From contig CAVSRD010000005.1 of assembly GCA_963730315.1 (NCBI GenBank), positions 186,001 to 250,000 of the forward strand: a DNA stretch of 64,000 bases, written 5' to 3'. Below, piece after piece: positions 54,015-62,916 of the stretch. Position 1 is the stretch's first letter. Every line of letters begins with the position of its first letter. The notes under the pieces are model-generated. The model saw only the letters and a list, made by a program, of their open reading frames with translations, searched no databases and was not told the origin of the DNA. The position numbers and the translations under genes were made by a program. The DNA comes from VRUE01 sp963730315. Lineage in GTDB: Bacteria; Actinomycetota; Thermoleophilia; Solirubrobacterales; 70-9.

Positions 54015-54050
54015 GCAATCGTCCGCGCAGCGAAGTCACAGGAGATCCAG

Positions 54051-55283
54051 ATGACCGCGACCGACGGCAATCTCGAAGACGTGCTCGTGATCGAGCGCGA
54101 GCACTGGGCCGGCGGGCCACCCCACGAGCTGTTCAAGCAAATGCGGGCGGAGTGCCCGGTCCACTGGACAAGCCGCGTCACCGAGTTCCCGGAGGCCGCC
54201 GGCTTTTGGTCGGTGACGACCGCCGACGACGTGCACGAGGTGAGCCGCGACTGGCAGACCTACTCCTCCGAACGCGGCGGCATCACGGCGATCACCGCGG
54301 TCTTCCCGCTCGAGCTGATGCGGGCGATGTTCATCGGCATGGACCCGCCCAAGCACGACCGGATCAAGGCTCTGTTCCAGGCCGGCTTCACCCCGAAGCG
54401 GATCGCCGCGCACGAGGAGGAGATCCGCAAGATCGTCGTCGACGTCCTCGACGAGCTCGACGGCCGGGAGAGCTGCGACCTGGTCGTCGACGTCGCCCAA
54501 CCCGCCGTCTCCCGCGTGATCGGCAGCTTCATGGGGATCCCGAAAGAGGACGACGCGATCTGGGCCGAGCTGATGAACTCGACCCTCGGCGTAAGCGACC
54601 CCGACCTCAACCCCGGCGGGATCGACGAAGCGGTCGAGAGCATCGTCCCGGAGATCTTCGAGCGCTGCGGCAAGATGATCGCGGCCCGTCGCGAGAACCC
54701 CACCGACGACCTGACCAGCGTCCTCGTCCACGCCGAGGTCGAAGGCGAGAAGCTCGAGGAGCACGAGATCGTGATGGGCTTCTTCCTCCTCGTCGCGGCG
54801 GGCAACGACAGCACCAAGGCGACCTACTGCAGCGGGATGCGGGCGCTGATCGAACGCCCCGACCAGCGCCAGCTGCTGCTCGACGATCCCTCGCTGATTC
54901 CAGGCGCGGTCGAGGAGGCGCTTCGCATGTTTCCCGCCTTCGCCCACTTCCGCCGCACCGCGACCCGCGACACCGAGCTGCACGGCCGGGAGATCCGCGA
55001 GGGCGACAAGGTAGTCATGTGGTACGCGTCATCGAACCGCGACGAGTCGCGCTACGAGGAACCCGACCGCTTCGACGTGCTGCGCAACCCCGAGCATCAG
55101 GCCTTCGGCGCCGGCGGTCGTCACTTCTGCCTCGGCACCGCTCTGGCCCGGCTCGAGCTGCGGATTCTGATCGAGGAGACCCTCGCCCGCTACCCGAACA
55201 TGGAGCTGGCCGGCCGGCCTGTGTTCGTCGAGTCGGCCTTCATCAACCAGCTGAAGACGCTGCCGGTGCGCCTCTCGCCGTAG
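54051..55283 (+). CDS. Cytochrome P450
   Basis: Heme monooxygenase. The 410 residues have the I-helix oxygen-binding motif AAGNDSTK near 243-250, the ExxR motif in EEALRMF near 287, and the heme loop FGAGGRHFCLG with Cys360. The heme loop and helix order resemble steroid/fatty-acid-type P450s (CYP125/124-like) of actinobacteria, but the substrate is unknown. AGGAG lies 7 nt before the ATG. No redox partner is encoded in the window. It seems to be expressed alone from a promoter with an inverted repeat. Confidence 0.95.
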   Translation: MTATDGNLEDVLVIEREHWAGGPPHELFKQMRAECPVHWTSRVTEFPEAAGFWSVTTADDVHEVSRDWQTYSSERGGITAITAVFPLELMRAMFIGMDPPKHDRIKALFQAGFTPKRIAAHEEEIRKIVVDVLDELDGRESCDLVVDVAQPAVSRVIGSFMGIPKEDDAIWAELMNSTLGVSDPDLNPGGIDEAVESIVPEIFERCGKMIAARRENPTDDLTSVLVHAEVEGEKLEEHEIVMGFFLLVAAGNDSTKATYCSGMRALIERPDQRQLLLDDPSLIPGAVEEALRMFPAFAHFRRTATRDTELHGREIREGDKVVMWYASSNRDESRYEEPDRFDVLRNPEHQAFGAGGRHFCLGTALARLELRILIEETLARYPNMELAGRPVFVESAFINQLKTLPVRLSP

Positions 55284-55365
55284 CCGCTCCTCTGGCGGAC
55301 GCACCCGCGGGAAGTTCGAGTCGATCCCCGCGGGGCGCGCCCTCGGCATCGGCCGCCCAACCCGC

Positions 55366-55722
55366 TCAGGCCAGGTCGTCGACCGCCGCTCGGTAGACCT
55401 CCAGCGCCTCCGCCATCCCCTCCCCCAGGGCGGCGTCGACCACCCCGAGTTCCTCGACCACCAGCGAGGCGCGGGCGTTGATCCGTTCGAACTCGTCGTT
55501 CGCTTTCAGCGCGGTCATCTGCTCCTCCGAGCCGCGGATCAAGATGAACCCGCCCAGACCCCCTCCGTGGGGCCCCAGCAGGGAAGCCTCGAAGCTCTCG
55601 ATCTCACCTGCGTCCTGCAGCCTCCCCTGGAGCGCGAGAGCTTCGTTGAACACATCCAGGCCAACCGTCTCCCTCCCGTGGATCGGCGCCCCCCATCCGA
55701 TGAACACTCCTGCATCAGCCAT
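55366..55722 (-). CDS. Small conserved protein, ferredoxin-like fold suspected
   Basis: The 118 residues show a pattern of GVFIGWGAPIHGRE at the start and a GGFILIRGSEEQMTALKANDEFERI segment like small dimeric alpha/beta-barrel proteins (YCII, EthD or antibiotic-monooxygenase folds). No catalytic residues can be named. The ATG has an excellent AGGAGG 6 nt upstream. It stands alone between the P450 and a zincin gene. Confidence 0.75.
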   Translation of the reverse strand: MADAGVFIGWGAPIHGRETVGLDVFNEALALQGRLQDAGEIESFEASLLGPHGGGLGGFILIRGSEEQMTALKANDEFERINARASLVVEELGVVDAALGEGMAEALEVYRAAVDDLA

Positions 55723-55796
55723 GCGAACCTCCTATTTACGAGGGAGCTTTCAACCATAGGCAGTGGGATGCGAGCGGTCAAGGCGGGCGCCGGGAG

Positions 55797-56126
55797 TCAC
55801 AGCCCGAGACCGCCCACCCCCCGCTCGCCCCAGCCGAGGTGGTGGGCAAGCTCGTGGCGCAGGGTTCGCTCGACCTGGCGGGCGAGCAGCTCACGGTCAT
55901 GGCCGAAGTCGCGTTCCAGCGTGTCGCGGTAGATGACGATCCGGTCCTCGAAGCGCTCGCGCGCCACGCCGTCGCCGAAGTACTGACCGTATGCATGCGC
56001 CTCGCCCCCGAGGTCGGAGACCACCACGGCGAGCTTCGCCAGCACCTCCTGAAATTCGTCGGGCAACCGATCGATTGCGTCGGCAACCAACGATTCGAAC
56101 TCGTCGGGCTCGGGAGCCTCGGCCAT
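55797..56126 (-). CDS. Minimal metallopeptidase-family (zincin) protein
   Basis: The 109 residues contain the zinc motif HELAHHLGWGE (His91, Glu92, His95), with the GERGV tail typical of the PF06262-type 'metallopeptidase family'. These are small cytosolic proteins with no known substrate. The start MAEAPEPDEFESLV is the natural one. It diverges from the hydroxy-acid oxidase gene, with starts only 42 nt apart. Confidence 0.9.
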   Translation of the reverse strand: MAEAPEPDEFESLVADAIDRLPDEFQEVLAKLAVVVSDLGGEAHAYGQYFGDGVARERFEDRIVIYRDTLERDFGHDRELLARQVERTLRHELAHHLGWGERGVGGLGL

Positions 56127-56168
56127 GCCCCAACGGTAACCGGAGCCTCGCGGTTGTGGCAGGATCGG

Positions 56169-57347
56169 ATGCCGATGCGCTTCGCCGCCGATCGCCCGCT
56201 TGGCGTCGCCCCTGCAACCGTGCTCGACTACCGCGAGCTGGCGCGCCGCCGGCTGCCGCGTCAGCTGTTCGACTACGTCGACGGCGGCGCCTGCGAGGAG
56301 ACGACGATGCAGGCCAACGTCGCCGACCTCGAGGCCGTGCTGCTGCGCCAGGTCGTGATGCGCGACGTCAGCGTCCGCGACCCCGCGGTCGAGGTGCTGG
56401 GCCAGCGGCTGGCGCTGCCGATCGTGCTGGCGCCGGTCGGGCTCGCCGGAATGCTCGCGCGCCGCGCCGAGGTGCAGGCGGCGCGTGCCGCGGAGGCGGC
56501 GGGCGTGCCGTTCGTCGAGTCGACTGTCTCGATCTGCGGTGTCGAGGAGGTGGCGAGGGCGACGGCCGCGGCACCCTGGTTTCAGCTCTACGTGATGCGC
56601 GACCGCAGCTACGCGGAGGACCTGATGGGGCGCGCCGCGGCGGTCGGCTCGCCGGTGCTGGTGCTGACCATCGACCTGGCGGTGGTCGGCGCGCGTTATC
56701 GCGATACGCGGAACGCCGTGGTCGGCCAGCCGGGCACCTGGGCGAGGGTCCGCCGCGGACTCGACCTCATCGCCCATCCGCGCTGGATCGCAACGGTGGC
56801 GCTCGGCGGCCGGCCGCTCAGCTTCGGCAACCTCGAGAAGGCGGTTCCCGGGGCGCGCTCCCCGGCCTCGTTCAAAGACTGGGTCGACGCGCAGTTCGAT
56901 CCCAGTGTCACCTGGGAGGACGTCGCCTGGGTTCGCGACAACTGGAAGGGCCGGCTCGTGGTCAAGGGAGTGCTCGACCCCGACGACGCCCGCCGCGCGG
57001 TCGACGCCGGGGTCGACGGGATCGTCGTCTCCAACCACGGCGGGCGGCAGCTCGACGCGGTGCCCTCGACCGCGCGGGCCCTGCCCGCGATCGCCGACGC
57101 GGTCGGCGACCGGGTCGAGGTGCTGGCCGACGGCGGCGTGCGCACCGGGCTCGATGTGGTGAAGATGGTCGCGCTGGGCGCCCGCGCGGTGCTGATCGGG
57201 CGCCCCTGGGCTTGGGCGGTGGCGGCTCGGGGAGAAGCCGGCGTCCGCCACGTCCTTGCTGGGATCACGGCCGACATCGACACCGCGCTCGCCCTCACCG
57301 GTCGGACGTCGCCTGCGGCGCTGGACCGATCGGCGCTCTGGCGCTAG
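56169..57347 (+). CDS. FMN-dependent alpha-hydroxy-acid oxidase/dehydrogenase
   Basis: TIM-barrel flavoprotein of the lactate/glycolate oxidase family. The 393 residues show ARRRLPRQLFDYVDGGACEETT near 25, LPIVLAPVGLAGML near 79, FQLYVMRDRSY, LTIDLAVVGARYRDTRN, the catalytic His in SNHGGRQLD near 282, and DGGVRTGLDVVKMVALGARAVLIGRP. It probably oxidises an L-2-hydroxy acid to the keto acid; the substrate (lactate, mandelate or other) is unknown. ATG at 56169 or 56175. The stop shares CTAG with the convergent NHL gene. Confidence 0.92.
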   Translation: MPMRFAADRPLGVAPATVLDYRELARRRLPRQLFDYVDGGACEETTMQANVADLEAVLLRQVVMRDVSVRDPAVEVLGQRLALPIVLAPVGLAGMLARRAEVQAARAAEAAGVPFVESTVSICGVEEVARATAAAPWFQLYVMRDRSYAEDLMGRAAAVGSPVLVLTIDLAVVGARYRDTRNAVVGQPGTWARVRRGLDLIAHPRWIATVALGGRPLSFGNLEKAVPGARSPASFKDWVDAQFDPSVTWEDVAWVRDNWKGRLVVKGVLDPDDARRAVDAGVDGIVVSNHGGRQLDAVPSTARALPAIADAVGDRVEVLADGGVRTGLDVVKMVALGARAVLIGRPWAWAVAARGEAGVRHVLAGITADIDTALALTGRTSPAALDRSALWR

Positions 57348-59365
57348 GGGCGTTCCGGCGGCCCGATCAACGGCGCCTTGATCGGCGCGGCCACCCCGAG
57401 AAAGGCGACAAGCTGGTAGCCGCCGGGGTTGGTCTGCACGGGCCTCTGCTTCCAGTTGTTGGCCAGCCAGACGTTGCCGGAGGGGTCGACCTGGACGCCC
57501 GTGTCACGCACCAGGCCGTCGAAGCCGTAGCCGGTTTTGCGGGGTGAGATCGAGGCGCCGGTGCGACGTTTCCCGGGTGGGCAGAGCTTCGGCCTCGTGC
57601 CGCAGACCTGGGAGAGGCGCTGCCCGCCGAAGTTGGCGACCCAGACGGTGTCGTTGCCGTCGACCGCGATCCCCCAGGGGGTCTGCATCCCCGCGCCGAA
57701 GAACGGTTTGCGGCGGGCCGGTTCGCCGTTCGGCTTGAGCAGGACGACTGAGCCCTTTGTGGGGCCGCCCTCGAAGCGCAGGGCTTCGGGGCAGAAGGCG
57801 ACCACGACCTTGCCCGAGTTCGCGACCCACATGTAGCCGCGGCTGTCGGTGGCGATGCCCATCGGCCGGTGCAGGCCATGGCCGGTGACCGGCGAGTTCG
57901 GGGCCGGCGTGCCGTCGGGGCGTAGGATCGCCACGTTGTCGCTGCCGTTGCCGGTGACGAAGGCGTAGCCGGCGGCGTTGACGGCGATGTCGAACGGCGC
58001 CGCGAGACGGGTCCGGACCTTCCCGATGTTCGTCGCCGCGAAGGGGTCGCCGCGTGGGTAGCGGGTGACGCTGCTGTTGCCGCAGTTGGCGATCCAGATG
58101 TTGCCCCTGCGGTCCGAGACGGTGCCCTGGGGCGCGTCGATGTTGCCCTGTTCGTAACCGCCCTTCGTCACCCGCTTGCCGTTTTCGATCACCGTGTGGA
58201 AGTCGGGCGAGATCGCTTCGCCGTTCGGCTTGAACAGGGAGACGCTGTTTTTCGGAGGCGTCTTCGTGCAGTTTTTCGCCGCGAAGCCGAAGTTGCCGAC
58301 CCAGAGCCGGCCTTTGGGGTCGAAGCTGACCCCGTAGCCGGCGCCGTTGATCCCGCCGCCTTCATACGGCGACGCCGGGTATCCGCGTCCGGTGGGCGTG
58401 AAGCGGAGCAGCTGTTCGCCGGCGCAGGGGTTGCCTCTGATCTGTCGCGTGTATTCGTAGTTGTTGATCACCCAGGGGCTGCCGCTGGAGTCGATCGCGA
58501 TGTTGCCGGGGCCGTTCATCGTCCGCGGCACGCCTTCGAAGCGAAGCGCCAGGGTCCAGGCGTCGGGGCGCTCGCCGCGGCCGAGGTAGGGGCCGTAGAC
58601 GGGGCGCGCCAGGCGCGAGAGCCTGAACAGGCCGCGCACGTTGTGCCACGGGTAGCGGGCGATCGCGACCATCGCCTCCAGGGTGTTGCCCGAGGCTGCC
58701 GCCCCCGGCCCGGCCGCCAGCCGCAGCAGCTGGGCGCAGCGGGCGCCCGGGCGCCGGCAGGAGGCGACCAGGTTGGCCAGGGAGTCGAAGGTCTGAAGCG
58801 TGGAGGTGGAGCCGCCGTTTGGGAAGCGGCTCAGGATCGGCGCCACGCCGCCGCTGCGGCGGCCCACCAGATCCCTGGTCATCGCCGCCGCGTTGCGCAG
58901 CCCGGGGTTCTTGCCGGCGATGCCCTCGCCGCTGAAGAACTGCGCCATCGCGAAGGCCATTGCCACGGTCGTGCGCTCGTTGATCGTCGCCCGCCGCGGC
59001 ACGCGGCGGTCGCCGAGCGCGGCAGCGAGGCGATAGGAGCTGACCGGGACCGGGAACCCCGCTTCGGCGCCGCCCCCCTGCCTGGCGGCGACCAGGTAGC
59101 GGACGCCGCGCCGGGTCGCCCCCCTGAAGGAGAGGCTGAAGGAACCGCCGCGCCGGGTCACCGTGGAGCCGAGCCGCTGCGGCTGCGCCCCGCCGGGGCT
59201 GGCCTGGTACAGCGAGACGCGGAAGGCGCGAGGCAGAGGGTTGCCCTGCACCTGCCCTTGGACCGTCCCGCTGGCCGCGACTGCCGCCTGGACGGGCAGC
59301 GCGAGAAGCGCGGCGGATGCGAAAAGCCCGAGGGCGGCACCGGCGGCATGATGGCGAGCGAGCAA
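57344..59365 (-). CDS. Exported NHL-repeat/beta-propeller protein
   Basis: The 673 residues begin with a signal peptide (LLARHHAAGAALGLFASAAL, then a small-residue stretch). A Carboxypeptidase-regulatory-like beta domain lies near 30-100, a helical region near 120-250, then repeated NHL/SMP-type blades: PGNIAIDSSGSPWVIN, GVSFDPKGRLWVGN, GTVSDRRGNIWIAN, GIATDSRGYMWVAN, GIAVDGNDTVWVAN, GVQVDPSGNVWLAN. Six such blades make a propeller. Ligand unknown. The TTG at 59363-59365 has AGGAGG 5 nt upstream. It is divergent from apt. Confidence 0.85.
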   Translation of the reverse strand: MLARHHAAGAALGLFASAALLALPVQAAVAASGTVQGQVQGNPLPRAFRVSLYQASPGGAQPQRLGSTVTRRGGSFSLSFRGATRRGVRYLVAARQGGGAEAGFPVPVSSYRLAAALGDRRVPRRATINERTTVAMAFAMAQFFSGEGIAGKNPGLRNAAAMTRDLVGRRSGGVAPILSRFPNGGSTSTLQTFDSLANLVASCRRPGARCAQLLRLAAGPGAAASGNTLEAMVAIARYPWHNVRGLFRLSRLARPVYGPYLGRGERPDAWTLALRFEGVPRTMNGPGNIAIDSSGSPWVINNYEYTRQIRGNPCAGEQLLRFTPTGRGYPASPYEGGGINGAGYGVSFDPKGRLWVGNFGFAAKNCTKTPPKNSVSLFKPNGEAISPDFHTVIENGKRVTKGGYEQGNIDAPQGTVSDRRGNIWIANCGNSSVTRYPRGDPFAATNIGKVRTRLAAPFDIAVNAAGYAFVTGNGSDNVAILRPDGTPAPNSPVTGHGLHRPMGIATDSRGYMWVANSGKVVVAFCPEALRFEGGPTKGSVVLLKPNGEPARRKPFFGAGMQTPWGIAVDGNDTVWVANFGGQRLSQVCGTRPKLCPPGKRRTGASISPRKTGYGFDGLVRDTGVQVDPSGNVWLANNWKQRPVQTNPGGYQLVAFLGVAAPIKAPLIGPPERP

Positions 59366-59470
59366 GTTGACCTCCTGGATGCGATCGAGATACGAACCCT
59401 GCCGCGGGTGTTGACGCGCCACAACCTATCGGGTGGAATGGCGCCGGCACAGGCTAACCTGCCGGCACCG

Positions 59471-60013
59471 ATGAGCCCGGAGCTGACGGCGGCAGAGCTG
59501 AAGGAGCTGATTCGCGGGGTGCCCGATTTCCCGCAGCCCGGGATCGAATTCAAGGACACCACCCCCCTGCTGGCCAGCTCCGCGGCCCTGCGCTCGGCGA
59601 TCGCGCTGCTCTCCGAGCAGCTGCGAGGGGTGAGTGGGCCGGTCGACCTCGTGGTCGGCGCCGAGGCGCGGGGGTTCGTGCTCGGACCCGCGCTTGCCGC
59701 GGCGCTGGGGGCCGGCTTCATCCCGGCGCGGCGACCGGGCAAACTGCCGCTCCGCACCGAGGGCGCCGAGTACGAACTCGAGTACGGGATCGACGCCCTC
59801 CACGTCCACAGCGACGCATTCGAGCACGACAGACGCGTCGTCATTCACGACGACCTGATCGCCACCGGCGGCACCGCGGCGGCAATCGGAGAGGTGGTCG
59901 AGGCGCTGGGGGGCGAGATCGTCGCCTACAGCTTCCTGATCGAGCTGGCCGCGCTGCACGGCCGCGATCGGCTACGCGCCCCCGTCTACTCGCTGATCGT
60001 CTGCGACGAATAG
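59471..60013 (+). CDS. apt: Adenine phosphoribosyltransferase
   Basis: Salvages adenine to AMP with PRPP. The 180 residues have the family opening ELKELIRGVPDFPQPGIEFKDTTPLL, GAEARGFVLGPALA near 62, GFIPARRPGKLP, and the PRPP-binding motif VVIHDDLIATGGTAAA near 121-136. Length is normal. TAACCT lies 10 nt before the ATG and no Shine-Dalgarno is seen, so the message may be near-leaderless. In many actinobacteria apt lies next to rel and secDF; here it is 29 kb away. Confidence 0.95.
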   Translation: MSPELTAAELKELIRGVPDFPQPGIEFKDTTPLLASSAALRSAIALLSEQLRGVSGPVDLVVGAEARGFVLGPALAAALGAGFIPARRPGKLPLRTEGAEYELEYGIDALHVHSDAFEHDRRVVIHDDLIATGGTAAAIGEVVEALGGEIVAYSFLIELAALHGRDRLRAPVYSLIVCDE

Positions 60014-60071
60014 GCAGTGCCAGGAGCCACGCATCTCCAATGGCAACTGCAGGCCTGACCGTTTCCCAGCC

Positions 60072-60563
60072 CTACAGGCAGCCCTGAACCTGTTCGAACT
60101 CCTTCTGGTTACCGCCCCGAGCCACGGACGCCACGACCGAGCCGTGCTGCTCGCTCGAGCCCCCGGCCCCGGCACCCTTGAGGAACGCTTCCTCGGCTTC
60201 CAAGTGTTCGGCGGCGGCTTCCTCGGTGTCGAAGAAGGAGACGACGATCCCGTTCGGCCGGCCACCTTCTTCGCTTGGGAGGGTCACCTTGAGCGTGTCT
60301 TCGACCCCGATTTCTTCGCCCACGCCCTGCTGCAGGGTTTCGACCTGCAAACCGGCGTCTTCCATGCAGGCGGTGACGTCCGCGACCGACGAGGACGATC
60401 CGCTATTGCCCCCGCCGCACCCTACGGCGAGCAGCGCCGCGCCCACACCCAGGAGAAATGCCGAACCCCGATTCAGATCACGCAAGCTACCACGCAGCAG
60501 GACGGAGCGAAAGCGAGTGAGCTGCTGCTCGTGCCAGCCTTGCGCTTCCCCATGCTCAGCCAT
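60072..60563 (-). CDS. Lipoprotein of unknown function
   Basis: About 163 residues with a signal segment LLGVGAALLAVGCGGG (lipobox Cys near residue 48) followed by a Ser-rich linker and a small alpha/beta domain with CMEDAGLQVETL and FFDTEEAAAEHLEAEEAFLK. No family recognised. The start is unclear: ATG 60561-60563 is used; a start at 60578 would overlap the divergent gene's start codon, and a TTG at 60485 would leave a short signal peptide. Confidence 0.65.
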   Translation of the reverse strand: MAEHGEAQGWHEQQLTRFRSVLLRGSLRDLNRGSAFLLGVGAALLAVGCGGGNSGSSSSVADVTACMEDAGLQVETLQQGVGEEIGVEDTLKVTLPSEEGGRPNGIVVSFFDTEEAAAEHLEAEEAFLKGAGAGGSSEQHGSVVASVARGGNQKEFEQVQGCL

Positions 60564-60576
60564 AGGGTCAACGCCC

Positions 60577-61002
60577 ATGAGCCCGCTCGGCCTCCCCTCG
60601 CTCGACCGTCTCCCAAATCTGCCCGCCGGCCTGAACAAGGCGCTGGGGCAGCTCTCCGAGATTGCGCAGAACACCGTTTTGCTGCGCGAGATCGCTCGGG
60701 CGCTGAAGCAGGTCACCGCGGACACCGATGCGCTTCCCTCAATCGGCGAGGACATGGCGCGCGTTGCCAAGGCGACGGGCGTTCTGAGCAAGATGGACGA
60801 GAGGATGGCGGCCATCGAGGAGGCGATGCCGGTGCTGGTCGAGGTTCAGCGCCATCTCGACCAGCTGCCGGAGACCATGGGGCAGCTCCTATCGGCCCTT
60901 GACGAGCTCAACCGGAGCGTCGACACGCTCCAGGGGGCGGTGGCGCCGATGGGGCGCCTCGCCAACCGGGTTCCCGGCGGAAAGAAGAGGGGGGCGGCTT
61001 AG
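60577..61002 (+). CDS. Helical/coiled-coil protein of unknown function
   Basis: The 141 residues are almost entirely amphipathic helix: LREIARALKQVTADTDALPSIGED, MDERMAAIEEAMPVLVEVQRHLDQLPETMGQLL and LDELNRSVDTLQGAVAPM, with a basic Gly-rich end. Heptad-like leucines suggest coiled coil. It may be phasin-like or a structural adaptor; nothing specific is recognised. The ATG overlaps the opposite-strand lipoprotein's possible first ATG. Confidence 0.65.
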   Translation: MSPLGLPSLDRLPNLPAGLNKALGQLSEIAQNTVLLREIARALKQVTADTDALPSIGEDMARVAKATGVLSKMDERMAAIEEAMPVLVEVQRHLDQLPETMGQLLSALDELNRSVDTLQGAVAPMGRLANRVPGGKKRGAA

Positions 61003-61027
61003 GGACGCAGGCCAAAGCGCACCGCCG

Positions 61028-61639
61028 CTACTGAGGACGAGAGGAAAACCCCAGGCGCCCGGCTCCCCAGGCGAGCAAACGGTCAAAGGGCCGCCCGGCG
61101 CGGTCGGCCAGCGCGTCCACCTTGGTTCGCAGCGGGGGTGCCCAGAGGATTAGCGCCGCTGTGGTCCCGAGCGCCACGCCGGCGAGCACGTCGCTCGGGT
61201 AGTGATAGCCGACCGCGACCCGGCCGACCGAGAGCAGCGCGGCGGCGATCAGGGCGACGATCCCCCAGTTGCGCTTGCGCAGGAAGATCGCGACCGCGAT
61301 CGCAAACGACGCCGTCGCGTGGTCGCTGGGGAAGCTGGCGTCGGCGGCGTGGGCGGCGAAGAGATGAACGGCGTGCGGGTCGGCGACGAACGGCCGCACC
61401 CGGTCGACCAGATCGGCGATCACCTGGCCGACAGCCAACGCCAGCGCCGTGCTCAGCACCGCCGCGAAGGCCGCCCGGCGCCAGCCCGCATGCCGATCCC
61501 CCCGGGCCGCGAGGAAGAGGATCACCAGCGTCGCGGCGAACAGCGCCTCGGAGGCATTGACGTAAAAGAGCAGCGGGTCCTCGACCGCGTCGTGGTGGAA
61601 GAGGAAGTTGTTGAGCGCATGCAGCAGCGACCAGTCCAT
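61028..61639 (-). CDS. PAP2-family phosphatase (undecaprenyl-diphosphatase-like)
   Basis: Integral-membrane lipid phosphatase. The 203 residues have six hydrophobic helices. The three PAP2 motifs are DLVDRVRPF near 85, FPSDHATA near 105 and SVGRVAVGYHYPSDVLAG near 140, giving the catalytic His/Arg/Asp set. It is likely to dephosphorylate undecaprenyl or another prenyl or phosphatidic lipid phosphate. The ATG at 61637-61639 is taken; a TTG lies 6 nt upstream. Confidence 0.9.
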   Translation of the reverse strand: MDWSLLHALNNFLFHHDAVEDPLLFYVNASEALFAATLVILFLAARGDRHAGWRRAAFAAVLSTALALAVGQVIADLVDRVRPFVADPHAVHLFAAHAADASFPSDHATASFAIAVAIFLRKRNWGIVALIAAALLSVGRVAVGYHYPSDVLAGVALGTTAALILWAPPLRTKVDALADRAGRPFDRLLAWGAGRLGFSSRPQ

Positions 61640-61645
61640 ACCCAA

Positions 61646-61952
61646 AGGCTTTCACAACTGCGTTACATCCTCCGCATGCCCGCCCGCGCGGAGGGGGAGT
61701 GGCTTCGGAGGATTCGCGGCGGCACGAGGCAACCCAAGACGAAAGCGTATTGAGGTCGAAGCTGCTTCTCCCCGAAAAGTAGGGGCTGGGAAGGGGAGGG
61801 CGGGTCCTCACGGTCGGTGCCGCCCGCGAGTCGAGCCGGTCCCGGCGCGAGGGTCCCCAGCCGTGGAGGTGGCGCTCAGCCTTTCGTCCAGTTCCTGCCC
61901 GAGCAGTTGGCCGCAGCGCGAGACTCACGGAAAGCAGATTGAAGGAGGCTCC
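61646..61952. other. Intergenic stretch without recognised genes
   Basis: About 300 nt between the PAP2 gene (minus) and a small exported protein (plus). It contains purine-rich G-runs near 61780-61800 and no open frame that looks coding. I see no known riboswitch and no clear promoter. It must carry the leader of the small exported protein. Confidence 0.4.
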
Positions 61953-62222
61953 ATGCACCGGATCATCCGTGCGAGGACGGTCGCGGTAGTGACCGCGCTC
62001 GCTTTGTTCGTCAGTAGCCTTGTGGCCGCGCCCGCCTTGGCCCTGCCGGCCGTTCAGGCGCCCCAGCCTGTAAAGAACGACGATGGCGGCGTGAGCTTCA
62101 TCCCCGGCTCGGTCGTGGTCGTGCTCGGCAACCAGGACGGGCTCGTTTGCCCGATCCAACCACGGCCGTCGGTCCCACCAAGCCCCTGCCTTCGAGTGAT
62201 CGGAATGGGCGACACGGGCTGA
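61953..62222 (+). CDS. Small exported protein of unknown function
   Basis: The 89-residue protein has a signal peptide (MHRIIRARTVAVVTALALFV to about 31, cleavage near ALA-LPA) and a short mature part with two cysteines (VCPIQP and SPCLRV) that could form a disulfide. A strong GAAGGAGG lies 6 nt before the ATG. No family is recognised. Confidence 0.65.
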   Translation: MHRIIRARTVAVVTALALFVSSLVAAPALALPAVQAPQPVKNDDGGVSFIPGSVVVVLGNQDGLVCPIQPRPSVPPSPCLRVIGMGDTG

Positions 62223-62275
62223 GCGCATCTTGACCGGAAGCGCTGGAGGGAACCGAAGCAAGAGCAAGGGAACCA

Positions 62276-62574
62276 ATGGTCAAGGGCATCTCAATCGACG
62301 TCCTCAACCGCAGCGACCACCCCGTTCGCGTGACGGGCGTCGGCCTCGACCTGCAGGATGGCTCTGGGAAAGAGTTCCATCAGATTCAGGTCCCACCGCG
62401 CGTGACTCTCCCCGCACCATCGCGTCCCACGCCTCGGCATGGACGTACTTCCTCGCCGAAGACCTGAAGCAAGAAGTCGGGATCGACATCTATGAGCCAA
62501 TCACCGGGTGGGTACGACTCGCGACGGGGGAGATGGTCAGGTCCAAGCCGAGGGTCACCCACGCCCGCGGTTGA
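62276..62574 (+). pseudogene. Frameshifted gene of a small conserved protein
   Basis: Two overlapping frames each read like protein. From ATG 62276, MVKGISIDVLNRSDHPVRVT through to about VTLP (62411). From there the frame offset by -1 gives TIASHASAWTYFLAEDLKQE and ends at 62574. Together they make an apparent protein of about 98 residues (a beta-rich small domain often seen next to mobile or plasmid genes). The change falls in the C-run at 62410-62413 and is explained by loss of one C. It may be real decay or a sequencing error. Confidence 0.6.
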
Positions 62575-62916
62575 GGTCTCATGCGGGCCAGCGTGCCTAT
62601 TCGCCCCGGTGGGAAACGCCCTGCCCCGTCGAAAGCGTCCACCCGGGCGAGAAGTGCGCGGCGTGTTGGCACCTTGTTGACACCTGGCCCTGGCGAGCGC
62701 TGCCGTGAAGTCTCTATTCCGCTCTGCAATGCAATGGGGCGGATTGGTTACACAGGGGCGGCAACCCCGCTGCTCAAGCGAAATCATGCTTCGGCCTGCC
62801 TCCGCTCTGCCTCCGAACTGCGAACGAGGGGAGGCACATCGCCTCCGACAGGCCAGCCCGTCTAGGTGCGCGCGGACCACTTCAGGACCCCCTGTTGCAC
62901 AGCACCCCACATGGTC
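62575..62916. other. Gene-poor stretch
   Basis: About 340 nt between the frameshifted gene and the helical-protein gene. Open frames here have skewed composition (Arg/Cys/Ser-rich) and no recognisable domains. I see no confident gene, RNA or repeat; it may be decayed accessory DNA. Confidence 0.4.

Noticed and set aside
62386..62910. Minus-strand gene of about 174 codons
   Set aside because: Arg/Cys/Gly-rich with no domains, covers the frameshifted plus-strand gene and looks like a shadow.
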